Source of the DNA: Takakia lepidozioides
Taxonomy: Eukaryota > Streptophyta > Takakiopsida > Takakiales > Takakiaceae
Assembly: GCA_030704615.1 (NCBI GenBank)
Contig: CM060732.1
Span: 80,127,171-80,191,170 of the forward strand
Length of the DNA stretch: 64,000 bases
Reading direction: 5' to 3'
Part shown: positions 33,966-45,399 of the stretch, piece by piece
Position numbering within the stretch: the first letter of the stretch is position 1
Layout: the number at the start of each line of letters is the position of its first letter
Made by a program: the position numbers and the translations under genes
Notes under the pieces: model-generated
What the model was told of the DNA's origin: nothing
Database searches by the model: none
The model's input: only the letters and a program-made list of their open reading frames with translations

Positions 33966-36900
33966 ACGCTCATTCATCATTGCGTTTGTCAATATTGATA
34001 TTAAGATCTCCAATGTAAATCGTTGGCCAAATTTGTGGGTGCTTGATATATAAATATTGTAATGAATTTTACAAATGAGGTTTATATATTGCAATCACAT
34101 GCATAGCTCTGCGGGAATTTAGATTGAAAGTCGCAGTGATGAATTATGCACCATTGTGTGTTTGAACTTTGTAATTTTGGAGCACTTGAGGTGGTTTCAT
34201 TGTATAAAATTATCGTGTTGTGTCTATTGTAACTCACTAGTTTTGAGAAACGATCGATAGGTACATATAATGACCAATTTTGATTATATGGGATGTAAGC
34301 GGGTTTCATTTAAACACAATATATGAGATGTTTGTAGGTTGTAATTGTTCATAATGTCACAATAGTGATTGTGCATTAAATGAACATTTAACGATTGAGT
34401 GATTACGTGTGTGCGATGTAGCAATTGCAAATTTGGCGTGGATAGTTCTCATCTGGCAGTCATTTGTAGTCTCTCTATTTTTTCCATGTATGGTATCATC
34501 CACATGAAAATTCTTGTCTTGTAGCATAGTTATGAGATATAAATTTGTTCTTGAGAAGGCTCTGTATATTAATCCGTGTTTCTTTACGGTTCTTGGATCA
34601 AATGAGAGACAATATGTGGTCAATCATTGTGTTGTGTGTATAGTACCCCTCTTGCGAGTTGAATTGGGAACTCAGTACGTTTTGTTACGTGGTCATGATG
34701 TGGGCCATTTGAAAGACCTCGTTTAAGCTGGACCGGCTCTGCTTCAGCTGGTGATCGGCATCCTTTGGCCTGCTGCAGGAGCACCCCCAAGATGATCACC
34801 CACCTCCAAAAGCACGAACGCTCTCATCACCACATGAATTGAATTTCTTTGGTTTTGGTTGCAATTAGTGTCCAAGATTTGCATATATCGTTTTTGTTGT
34901 AATATTTGTGTGAATAAGAAGCTCGCGTTTCATGTCTTATTCATGCGTCCAAAAAATATATCCAAACCAAGCGGGTATGGCGGTGAAGTTGTGTCGAGTT
35001 TGAAAATCCCTTCAACTCCATTTATTAAACCATCTTGAAACCATCTTGAAGATTACAATTGTCTCCATGTAAATATTCTACTAGCATGTTGGGTTTCACA
35101 CACTGAAGTATATGTAAACCCGCAGTTTTGTTGGCATCTAAAGGAGATTTGATGTATGTAAGACACGAAGAATGATGGACGTCTATGGTTTTGAATGAAA
35201 ACAATTGGTCCTTCAGTTCGATTGAAAATGGTTTCATTGTGTGGCTAAGTACGTGCACTTGTGACAAACAAATGAGGGAGTTTTGGATTTGTCACGGTGG
35301 TCTGTAGCATGGACTATTCATCTTATTAATGTCATCAGTGTGGTGTGTGATGTTGTTCGAAATTGATTTAAGATTTCAACCGAGGAGCGTAGATACAAGC
35401 AGTCATCACGTTGTGCCCCACATGATATTTAGCCAAAAGAAAGTGTAGACCACGGAGGAGCAGAGCCCCTTGGCACCCGCTCTTTGAGAATAGAAGTTTC
35501 TGGATAGCTACCATGATAATTTGTGAACGCTGAAATGGACGGGAAAAGTGGACTGATGATGACTGGAGCAAGGTGTTCGCTGGACAGGACGAGATTCAAA
35601 CGAAGACTGTGAAGAAACTTCTGAAGAAGGACTCCCTGGATGCCAACCAACAAATCCACGACACGGAGGGTGTTGGAGACTTTTCTGTTGACGAATTTAC
35701 CGTCATTGGCTTTGAACACTCCTTGCACAATATTGGAATTGAAATTTACAATTGAAAATTTGTTCTAGCCACATTCCTTCTTGGGTCTTCTCTCAATCTC
35801 TCTCGCCGCTCGTGGATGGCAGCGTGCTCTCCGCGCTATGCAACGCATAGGAAGAGGCTATAACGAAGGGCCAGGTTTCTTCTCCATTGATACATTGGGC
35901 GGGAGGCCTCACAACATGCAGCATGCTATAGGGTCAGGCTATGGAGCTGAATTGCGTGGCCACCTTGGCAATGTCGGGCCAGCTCCTTGCCAGCGACGGC
36001 CGAGCGACTTCCCCAGCCTCCTGGGAAACCCAAGCAAGGTATGGAACTGGGGATTACATGTATCTTCTTTACATGAGAGAGATAGAAGAAGGATGCAAGC
36101 CTAGTATTAAGGCTTGTCCTTGGATGAGATAAGCATTATGGTTGGCGACATTGAAGCGGATCGACAGGCTTGGATGTGGCTGTTTAGATTTTCTTTTCCC
36201 ACAACGTATGAAGCAGAAAGCGATGATTGCTGCTATTAATCAATTTATCTCATGATATTTGTTAGTATGTAGCATCTCATTATATCATGCCAAAAATACA
36301 CCGCATATTTATTTCATTTAGTCTTTATTCATCATAGAGGAAAAAAAACGTGTTGGTGATGTAGAGTACACAATCCTAGATACGTCTTTTCCCCCCTTCT
36401 CAATCGTACCTCTCTCGATCTTCTTTTATGCTGCTGGCTGACACGGCCACTCTCCACATGCCACACCATTCCGCCCCCATGCCTCGCATCCGCCCATGCA
36501 TCCATACCATTGGTGATCACTTGTTTTATCCAAGTATCTCTAACATGAGAGACTTGATAAAAAAAACTACCACTTACAATGACATCTAAATTTCCAAAAT
36601 GTTTGTTATGTATGCGTTTCACAGAACGTAATCTTTTGTCTATAAATGAAAACATGCTACAATAGAATATAAACATTAATTGTAATTTATCGTATTGTTT
36701 GATTAGTGTATCACGTTTATCATCAGTAAGCGACGTCGACTTTTTATGATTTTAAGGTATGTCTAAGCTTGAATGGATTGTGTTTCCTTCAATGTTGAAT
36801 GTTGTTTTTTCCTATATATGTCATTTTTATAAAAACTTGCCCTTTTCAGTCTTGCTAGTAAGGAATTTGATAAACTGAGATGCGGCATGAGAATCAATAT

Positions 36901-37240
36901 CAGTCATGTCATCCCCCATACAACAACACATCCAGTGATGAATAAATGCGTGGGCAAGTTCTAGAATTTGAAGCTGGTTCATAGCACTACTCTGTGGGGA
37001 GCCCCTTTCAAAGCATCAAACTTTACCAGTTTTCTCTAAGTACCAGACATTCGGATACAATTCACTTGCAAATGAAAGGAGACGATATTCCAAAACCATG
37101 ATATTCATCATACGAAACCAGCTGGTCCTCAACTCAATTGCATTTAGACAAAACATTCTCTTTTTTTTCTTGGGAAGGATGAATCGAACAATTCCTTGCA
37201 AAGAGAGTAACCATACAAAGCTGCAAGGCCAGTAAACAGG
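33966..37240. other. AT-rich intergenic region, no gene recognised
   Basis: Open frames are short and without domains. The segments near 35420-35760 and 35790-36130 are moderately open but match no family that I can name. They may be old transposon or exon debris. Confidence 0.5.
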
Positions 37241-37961
37241 TGTCATGGTTTTGTTTGTGATTAGTTAGAAATAGTTATTTCTAACCAATTAGGACATTAT
37301 ACATTTATATTTGTATTTTGTTGGCATTGGGACTTCATTTGGTTCCATGTGCCAAGTGAGGTGGTGAACCTCACTTGGGACGTGGAGAGGTTATCTCCAC
37401 GTGAGACGTAGGCAGACTCGTCTTCTTCTAGTTGAGCCTCCCGAGGCCTCTCTCGCCGCCATAGCTCTAGTACTTGAGATGGAGAGTGGGTGAGGTCTGT
37501 ATGGTGGAGTTGTCGTGCACCTAAGCATCGTGCCACAACATACATCGCTGTCCACCATACATTCTAAGCACACAATCCTAGAAAGCTATGCCACAATGAT
37601 AATGGAAGTGAACACCCTCACCACACTCCTTCTCAATACCTAGAGCTATGGAGGTGGGAGAGGCTCGTGGAGGCTCAACTACAAGAAGATGAGCCCTCCT
37701 CAACACTCACAAGGGGAAAACCCATCCCCATGTCCCAAGTAAGGTTTAATACCTCACTTGGCATGTGAGACCAAATGAAGTCCCAACACACAAAATACAA
37801 ATATAAATATCCAAAATGTCCTAGTTAACTAGAAGTAGGTAATTCTAGTTAACCATGACTAAAACCATGATAGCTGTCGTGCACCTAAGCATCGTGCCAC
37901 AACATACATCGTTGTCCACCATACATTCTAAGCACACAATCCTAGAAAGATATGCCACAAT
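37240..37961 (-). repeat. 3' LTR region of the DNMT-bearing Ty3/gypsy element, rearranged
   Basis: On the minus strand a purine tract (AGCTAGGGGGGCGA, about 37961-37974) is followed by TGTGGCATATCTTTCTAGG at 37959, a good polypurine tract and 3' LTR start. The first 85 bp (37876-37961) recur in direct orientation at 37513-37597. The segments behind them (37610-37873 and 37241-37490) are also related in the same direction after each start, sharing ACTTCATTTGG and CAAGTGAGGT. The segment contains CCAAGTGAGGT-type inverted motifs as well. The simplest reading is two diverged, adjacent LTR copies, the first ending near 37598 and the second near 37240. Confidence 0.6.
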
Positions 37962-38216
37962 CGCCCCCCTAGCTGGTAATTAGGTCCCTCTAACACCGGA
38001 TAGCTGACAAGTATCAATCTCGATAAAATCATCGTTTGGTCTTCAATCGCACATGTCCCAGTATCTAAAGTCAATAGATCAAGAGGCAGGGTGCAAAAGT
38101 AGCCCCATCGTTACTCGCCTTCCTGCAATCCATGATCTTCAATTAAGTATCCATGGCGTTGAGCTCCCATCAGCTAGACCTTGGATCACTTGTCAATTCC
38201 ACCATTGTCATGCCCA

Positions 38217-38372
38217 CTACCTATGTCCAAGGCATCGTGGACACAACCATTCTCCACTAGGAACCTCCTCAAGTGGCGGTGTCAAGCATCCCATGTGCCA
38301 CCCCCTTGAGCATTTGTCACACACCAACATGGTCGCGGCACCACCAGCATGCCCACATAGCATGCAACGCAA
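38217..38372 (-). pseudogene. C-terminal PHD finger of the retrotransposon integrase
   Basis: The last 51 residues of the polyprotein form a C4HC3 PHD finger: CMLC, CDKC, GWHMGC and CPRC, with the usual Trp two residues before the final pair (GEWLCPRC). PHD fingers commonly read histone H3 tails. In integrases, chromodomains in this position steer insertion to particular chromatin, so a targeting role is a reasonable inference. It is continuous with the integrase C-terminal domain and ends at a stop at 38217. Confidence 0.9.
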
Positions 38373-39618
38373 CCGTGCAGGTACCACTGCAAGGTTGGGA
38401 TCTATCCTCCTATCCACATGTGGAAGGTGACATGGCGCACAATTGTGCACATGGTCCTTCCATACCATGCCATCTCGACCCTCCAGAATCAACACTCTTG
38501 AAGGCAACACCTCTCGGACCCTTAGAATCACACGCCCTGCTGTGACATCCAAAGTCGTAGACGCTGTCTGCTGCAAATACACATAGTCCCCAGGGTGGAA
38601 ACGCCAAACACCTGGCCGATATCCCCCTCCACGTATAGTGGCGTATCTCAACGTGTCTCGGTGTTGGGCAATAGCAAGGTTCTCAAAAGCCATATGCATG
38701 ACTCTCTTGAACAACTCTGCCCGCTGGGCACATGCTTGTGTCCACACATCCGGATCATCAAGGTTGAGAACTAATGTAGTCTCTTTGCAAATAGATGCAG
38801 GCAAATTTGGCTCTCGGCCAAAGAGAAGGAAATACGGCGAGAACGAGGCAAGTGATGCTTGTTTGCTAAACCTGTAGCCCATGGCCAACCAAGGTAGCTG
38901 AACCCAATACTCCAACGATAGCCGAAACCCATAATGGGTAAAGGATGCAATTTGTGGAGTAGGTGCATTGAAATAAGCACCATGCACCTTGCCACTAACT
39001 GTTGCACATCCGTGTGCATGCCCCGCCACCAGTACTGTCCTTGCAGCAAACTATGAGTGCGTCGCACCCCAAAATGTCCCAATTCCTCATGGGCATGGTG
39101 TACCAATGCGCTCGTTGTGTTGGATGAGGCACAATCCTCATTCGTCCATCCTCCCATACTCGGAGTAGGTGAGTCCCCTCCCACTTGAACTTTTTGGCTC
39201 GTTGTAGGATCCGATCTCTCTCCTTAGCAGTCACACTGGCTGTTGTCTCTCCAGTACAAAGGTAGGCCAACACTGCTGCATCTTCATGTTCATCCTTAGC
39301 ACCACCAAGCTCCTCACTGATCTCCGGATCGTCATGCACACCATCTACATGACCAATGTTATGGGATGGACCAGCTTGAGCTCCCATTGCTAGGATGCAC
39401 AAAAAGGCAGATGCATGTCATCCTGGCACCATCTCCTCATCCGTCTCACCATGCCACCGAGCTCCAGTATCATCATGCTCGCTCGTGCATGGATTATGAC
39501 TCAATCCATCTGCATCCCGATTGACAATACCGGCTCGATGTACCACCTGAAAGTCGTATTCTTGAAGCATAAGTGCCCACCGTGCAAGCTTCCCTGTAAG
39601 CTTGTCTGACTTCATCAA
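38373..39618 (-). pseudogene. Integrase remnant lacking the catalytic core
   Basis: After RNase H (to 39421, ending at a TGA at 39418) a linker leads to the HHCC zinc-binding domain: HHAHEELGHFGVRRTHSLLQ, GQYWWRGMHTDVQQLVARC, read in another frame after a shift near 39110. The sequence then jumps to the end of the core (EYWVQLPWLAMGYRF, SPYFLLFGREPNLP) in the third frame. The DD-35-E catalytic residues and roughly 120 residues around them are missing. The C-terminal SH3-like part is present (FHPGDYVYLQQT, GRVILRVREVLPSRVLILEG). Confidence 0.85.
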
Positions 39619-39633
39619 CCACTTCAGTGGTTA

Positions 39634-40974
39634 GTGATCCGTGACAAGGGTGAAGAGATTGCCATAGAGGTAGCATCTGAGATGTGTCACTGCCCATACC
39701 GCAGCTAGACACTCCCCTTCATATGAACTATACTTCGCCTCGGCATCATTGTTTGAGTGGCTAGCATATGCCACTACAAACTCTCTTCCCTCATCATCCA
39801 TCTGTGTGAGCACTGCTCCAATCCCCAGCATACTCCAATCCGTATGTAGTTGGAAAGGCTGCCCCCGAATAGGCCGCCTCAAAATAGGTGCAGAAGTCAA
39901 TCGAGCCTTGAGTTCCTCAAAGGCTTCCTCCTGCTCCTCCTCCCACTGCCACTCCTGACCCACCTTGGTCAACTTAATAAGAGCCTTTGCAATGCTGCTA
40001 AATCCCTTGACAAACCGTCGATAGTAGTTTGCCAACCCCATGAAAGCACGAACTCTGCTAACATCTATGGAGCGTGGAATGCGTGCAATGGCCTCCACCT
40101 TCATCTTTTGAACACCCAATCCTCTAGGGTATATCATGTGGCCCAGATACTCAATCTGGTTGTGGAAGAACTTGCACTTCCCAGGGTGCAATTTCAACCC
40201 ATGCGCTCTCAAGCGCTCAAACACCACCTGAAGGTGTCTCTCATGCTCCTCAACCGTGGCACTAAAGACGATGATGTCATCAATGTAACACCGGGCAAAG
40301 TCTAGCCCCGCGAGAATCCTATCCATAACCCTCTGAAACTCTGCAGGAGCATTCTTCAACCCAAATGGTAGGAAGCGCCATCGGTACAAGCAATCTTTCC
40401 CATGTTGGTCAATTCTCCAGAATGTCGTCTTTTACTTGTCAGCCTCTTTGATTGGCAACTGGTGGTAACCGGATCGCAAGTCCAATGTGCTAAACACCTT
40501 CGCATGTCCAATGGCATCAAAGATTTCCTCTGGAGTTGGCATGGCATATCTATCGGACTTAGTCTGACGATTCACAGGACGATAGTCCCCATACATCCTT
40601 CTTTCTGTCCAATTGCCATAGATATCCTTCTTAGCTGACATCACCGTTGCCGAGGCATAATCCCCGCCTGACAACTCCACCAATCCAACTTCGAACAACT
40701 CCATAGTCCGTGACTGGATCAATGACCTCTCCATGTCACTATACCGGTAGGGCCTTCGAAAGATTGGCGTGTCATTTGTCAAATCAATACGAAACTCCTG
40801 GCCCTTCAAACTCCCCAAATCCTTCAAACCGAAGGCAAAGCAATTTCTATAAGCCCTTAGAAATCGCTGGATCCTCCATCTCTCTCCTCCGGTGACTGTA
40901 GGTCCAACATCTGGTTCCCAATTGTCCTCAGTGACTGCAACCTTGGGTACATCAGGCTTGGGGGGAGGAGACAA
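39634..40974 (-). pseudogene. Ty3/gypsy reverse transcriptase and RNase H
   Basis: RT: LVELSGGDYASATVMSAKK, STLDLRSGYHQLPIKEAD, a TAA at 40432, then KTTFW, RFLPFGLKNAPAEFQRVMD and the catalytic CYIDDIIVFS. It continues through ARIPRSIDVSRVRAFMGLA and NYYRRFVKGFSSIAKAL. RNase H follows: LHTDWSMLGIGAVLTQ, AYASHSNNDAEAKYSSYEGE and LVTDH, where a TAA at 39631 replaces the expected Gln codon of TDHQPLKWL. The frame is the same as that of the protease and methyltransferase. The domain order is that of Metaviridae-like (Ty3) elements, not copia. Confidence 0.95.
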
Positions 40975-41364
40975 ATCCTTTGATTGCTAGATAGCAACCT
41001 CTTGGGCCTTGTCCGCCCAATCTGACTGTGGCGTAGCCTCCACTTGCTCTGCCATAACCACCTTGAGAACATCCTCTGGGGAAGAAACATTCTCAACCTC
41101 TTCAAAAACATTGGCCACCTTGGCCTCCAACTGATCCTCTGTGTGTGGCTCTCCCCACTCCTCATATTGTTGCTTGAGAGATCCAAGGACTCTATCTTTC
41201 TGCATCTCATCCCACATCCGCCATGGGTGTTTGCACCCCATGATCTTGTGCTCGCCCCCACTCACTGCCTCAACCGTCCCGGTTGGCAGAGGGGATACAA
41301 TACCAAATGGGAGTGCAGAAGTAGTTACCACCATCTGCAACCTCCGTTGCTCAGCCATGCACAA

Positions 41365-42315
41365 GCCAATGACCCATGTCAAGCAATTTAGATCCATTGC
41401 TTGACCCAACACATGTCGGCGTGATGCCTTTGACAGAGCTGGCACAGCTGTAGTGCCCGTGGCAAATCCCATTGCCCGCTCTCGCTCATCTGCATTGGGC
41501 TCCACCAATTGCTGTAGCACACTGTCCCAAATCAACCCAGGACCATTGTCTCGAAAAGCATGAGACAAGGGAAAGCTCATGAGCGTAGGCAAGGCCGCAC
41601 GTGGCTGCCCCACTCGATTTACCACTGCTAGAGGTGGATGGTCATCATGTCGCACCCTCTGTGGTTGCCTCCCTTGGTCCAAAATGCCTTCAAGTGTGAG
41701 ATTGGGTGGCCGTTGAATGGAATCGTATGCTCTCTTGAGCAGCTCTGGTGGTGCAAGATTGGTCCACCACAATCAAGGTTGATGCGCTCGTGATCCCACC
41801 GTTGCTGCATCCAATAGCACCGCCGATCCAATCCAAGACCGCACCTGATGCACACTGGCCATAACCCTAGCCCGAGAGTCCCCCATAAGAGGAACATTCT
41901 CCAAGATATAGGCTAGAGGTTGCACTTGCCTCGTCTGCAAGTCACGCAACACTCTCAACATCTCCCAAAACAAATGCGATCGTGCATCATGCAAGCCGTT
42001 CCCATGACCTGCGGGATAGTGTCCTTGGCAAGGCCATCTAGCTATCACCAAGTCAATGGCATCATGCCGGTCCAAATCATCCGCTCCCAGCAAGGTAATG
42101 TCTGCTGGCAAGGCCTTTTGATACCCTTGAATTGCTGAGAGAGGCAACAACTCAGGGTACCGGTGTGTGAGCAAGGCGATGTGGCGCATAGAAATCCGCC
42201 GAGCTATCTCATCCTTCTCCACATACAAGTACTTGCGTACTTTAATCCCAGCTTGCAAAACTCCTGCAAGCCCAGTGCTCATGCCTCCAAACAGGTCTAA
42301 CAAACAAATCCCTGA
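41365..42315 (-). pseudogene. Cytosine-5 DNA methyltransferase domain (DNMT3-like) inside a retrotransposon
   Basis: It would transfer a methyl group from S-adenosylmethionine to cytosine C5 in DNA. The motifs stand in canonical, non-rearranged order. Motif I is CLLDLFGGMSTGLAGV, with VEKDE for motif II. Motif IV is IDLVIARWPCQGHYPAG with catalytic Cys348, followed by LHDARSHLFWEMLRVL. Motif VI is YILENVPLM. Motif VIII is GSRAHQP-stop-LWWTNL. Motifs IX-X are ERERAMGFATGTT and RRHVLGQAMDLN. The FGGMSTGLAG...GIKV...Y and AH.(P/R).R.(W)W.N patterns are closer to DNMT3 and DRM than to DNMT1 or bacterial enzymes; DRM has permuted motifs and this does not. The single lesion inside the domain is TGA at 41773, where CGA (the conserved Arg of motif VIII) is expected. 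Confidence 0.92.
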
Positions 42316-42699
42316 GTCAGGTGGTTGCCAGGTAATGGGCACTATATCCAAAGGAGCTAACTGAGGAAGTCCAGGTGATGTCACTGAACTCCCCTCACTC
42401 ACCAATGGATATGCCTCCTGCCATGCTTGGTGCACACACTCGTCTGCTACTCGATGCAAATTCCTAATTATACCCCACAGTGGAATATGAACCGACACAT
42501 GAGGAAGCAAATCAGCCTTGTATGCCAATTGTTTGTCCTCAACAGGTGGTGGCCTATCATCTGCATGACTATTGCCCTCCAAGAGCTCACCACCCCAAGC
42601 CACCACCCCTGAGAATGCAGCCAATGTGGGCATCATGTTCCTATGATCCACCACTACATTCCCAATAAACCGCACTGGGAGCAGTGCACGTCGACCATC

Positions 42700-43437
42700 C
42701 CCTGACTGCCATTCCGGCCTGTAGGATGTCGTTTCCTCCCAGAAGTCCAAAGTAAAGCCCATCGGGTATAACACAGCCCCACCAACAAGCGCATCACTCG
42801 CGTCCATAACAATGGCTTTAGCTCTCATGACAGAGCCATCTGTAGGATGATCTAACTGCAATCGAATGAAGAGCTCATGGCGTGTAATCCCTCGTGCCTT
42901 CTCTAAACCGCCCAAAGATGTCAAATGAATTTGGAAAGGACAAGGCTCCAAATCCGCCTCTGTAAGGCCCAAGCCTGCAATTGCTGCTCTCCCCAACATC
43001 AATGGCTGTGCTCCCGAGTCCAACAAGACCCGCAGTGGCCTATCACTAGAAGCATTCGTGTCATTTACCACTGGGGTAACGACTCATTTTGAGTCGTAAA
43101 AGTCAAAAAACTGGGATCGACTGGAAGTTACAACAGACTAGTTACAACAGACGTGGTAGTTGGGTTGGACATCCAATGATTGGAGTGGTAAAGGACGCAG
43201 ACGCGCGAACAACTGCTCAGCGATTAATGCGATTAATGCTGAAGAACCACGTGGCGTAACCAGGCGGGCCGCCCGTGTGTCTGACCTTTTGGGCTGACTT
43301 TGACTTTTCCCTCCGGATGAGTGGACTGACTCACCCGGGGCGCGGTGACACATGGACGCGGACGTGGATGCGGACGTGGATGCCGATGTGGCGGCGCCGC
43401 GACGAGCGGCAATGCTGCCGCGTGGCCACGGGCCCAA
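42700..43437 (-). pseudogene. Gag tail and aspartic protease of the DNMT-bearing element
   Basis: The frame from 43437 begins with a Ser/Thr/Ala-rich repeat (STSASTSAS) and a basic segment, crosses a TAG at 43138 and a TGA at 43084, and enters retropepsin: RPLRVLLDSGAQPLMLGRAA, with DSG the catalytic triad (Asp18 of the frame starting 43071). This is followed by a flap-like stretch and VMDASDALVGGAVLYPMGFT. No zinc knuckle was found. Confidence 0.75.
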
Positions 43438-43687
43438 GACGCCACATCGCAGTCGGCCACATCACTTGGAGTGCTGCATGTGACGTCGCAACAGCCACTG
43501 GCGAAGTCAACTGCACAACTTCCGGCAGACGAATCCACGGGGACCACGTGGAGAGTGTGTGGGTCGACGTGGCGTCGTCCCCACGCAATGGCAGTGACGG
43601 GTACGACTGCTAGTGGAAAGACGCAGAGTGCTTGTGCCATCTCGGGACTGCTTTGGCCAACTCCGCTGCCACTGTGCTAGTTGGTTG

Positions 43688-43695
43688 CACTACAG
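43688..43695 (+). repeat. Candidate CACTA transposon terminus
   Basis: CACTACAG at 43688 begins a region with subterminal motifs typical of CACTA elements (TGTAGTGGTTTGTGTGAG at about 43722 and TTAGTGGTTCACCCAT at about 43796). A near-identical motif, GTAGTGGTTCTCCCAT, lies at 50193 between the two CACTA genes. It marks the right limit of the gypsy element. No matching opposite end with a 3-bp target duplication was found. Confidence 0.5.
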
Positions 43696-45399
43696 TAGGA
43701 AAGCACGAAAAATGAGCACTTGTAGTGGTTTGTGTGAGTTTCCAACTGACCTGCATTCTAAGCTGAAAATATGGTTCTGATGCATTCTACTGGTTTTAGT
43801 GGTTCACCCATATGCAGGGGGAATTGAGAAGCAATGATACTGGGCGAGACTGAGAACACAGACCACGATGCATGCACAACATCACGCTAATGAACCAAAT
43901 AGACGAGGCAACAGGGAGACCAAAGACCATCACACATACACATAGAAGGTGGACGGACACGACGACAAGTCAGGAAATGTGATATTACATTCAAATTAGA
44001 GACCGTCACGGCACACCTGCATATGAGCAAGACTAAATGCCAACATACATGGTTGCCGGACATCACTTAAACTGTCATGGCCCAAATGTTCAAAACTGGT
44101 AACGTGAGTATCATACACACTTCTATGAGTATCATTACACACCCAACAGGGACTACAAACATGAAATGTCACTTGATACTTTCACCTTTCCTCATACTCT
44201 TCTCTGGCCACAGAGTCACCGTGCCTTTCACGTGCGCTAGTGTGGTCTGGGGGGGGGCATCGTCCACATTTGGGCAAGGCAATGTAACACTTGGAAGCAT
44301 GATCTCGTGGACTTTCACCTTGTACCACCCGGATCGAATGTCCTTGCAGTGGAACTTGTCAACCCCGGCTATTCCCACCACTTCCGCCTTGGCGGCGGCT
44401 GTCTTTGACCGCTTGTCATGGGGGTTCAGGAGAAACACAGGATCTGATATCTGCAGACACCAACATCAGGGTCCACTCAGCAACAAACATAGCAATGACA
44501 GGGTGAAAGTCAAGCGCAGCTGGGCATGGAAACGATCTTGGTTGCCACAATACTGAATCAGCAGCCAATTCACGGTGTACCAACGTACCTTGAAGCGAAG
44601 CTCGTCGCTGAGGGTGGCAACTGAGGAAAGCTGCCCACGTGTCTTCAACTGCAGCAGCAAAAAGAGGTTTAGTCAGACGGATAAGAATAACATGAACTCT
44701 GGTGGTTGCAATGGTATAAACACACCTCCACGGAGCAAGCTAACAAACACCCTGCTCAGACCCTAGCACTACAACTTCCTGGCAAAAATAACCCTACTAA
44801 AAACCAGCCAGGCAAAGCAAGGAGCCATGAATGCATGCCTGGGGAACCACGTCCTGCTGCGATGATGGTGCCGGGGACAGCCCACTCCTCTTGCTCACCT
44901 GCAATGAATACACATTGCAACGCTTCAGGAAGTGTATCCATAAAGGAAACCAACCAAGTAAGTTTGCGGAGAGGGGCTGGGAACAACCATACCTTGGGCG
45001 CTGCCTCCTCATGCCGGGGGGGGAATCCGGAATGCTGCCGCCGTAGCACTATGGTCGTAGGCGCAGGACCCACCTTCTTCACATTCGACCCCACTGCCAC
45101 TCCCTGTACATGTGGTCCCTGCAAAACATATAGTGCCAGCCTTGCGTGAGAGGGCATCCGGGGGGAACAAAACAAACATGGACTTTGGCTTCGATGTCAT
45201 GTTGCAAACAGTAAGGTTAGTTTCACCTGCATGGGCGCAGAAGTACTTCCCCCAACGACCCCATCCTCTCCCACATTCAAGCTGCCAGTCGGGGTCAGCT
45301 TCCGCGTGCTTGTGAAGACACGCACATCCTTGGAGCAAAACAAATCTTGGCAGTAGGGCCAGACTGTTTCTAAAAGGTAGTCTGAATCGGGCCCCTCAC

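Larger units (their letters stand above)
37951..43437 (-). mobile_element. Ty3/gypsy retrotransposon carrying a DNA methyltransferase and a PHD finger
   Basis: Read on the minus strand, the domains run: short gag tail, retropepsin, cytosine-5 DNA methyltransferase, reverse transcriptase, RNase H, integrase remnant, PHD finger, polypurine tract and 3' LTR. From 43437 to about 39120 everything stays in one frame, broken only by stops at 43138, 43084, 41773, 40987, 40432, 39631 and 39418. The 5' LTR, primer-binding site and most of gag are not seen; the element stops near 43.7 kb, where a CACTA-like end (CACTACAG, 43688) begins. It is inactive but structurally readable. Elements with acquired DNMTs are known from charophyte algae and dinoflagellates. 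Confidence 0.9.

Noticed and set aside
43084-43100. Palindrome-like GACTC....GAGTC shared with about 57700
   Set aside because: A short coincidence without extended similarity; not evidence that the two sites were once joined.
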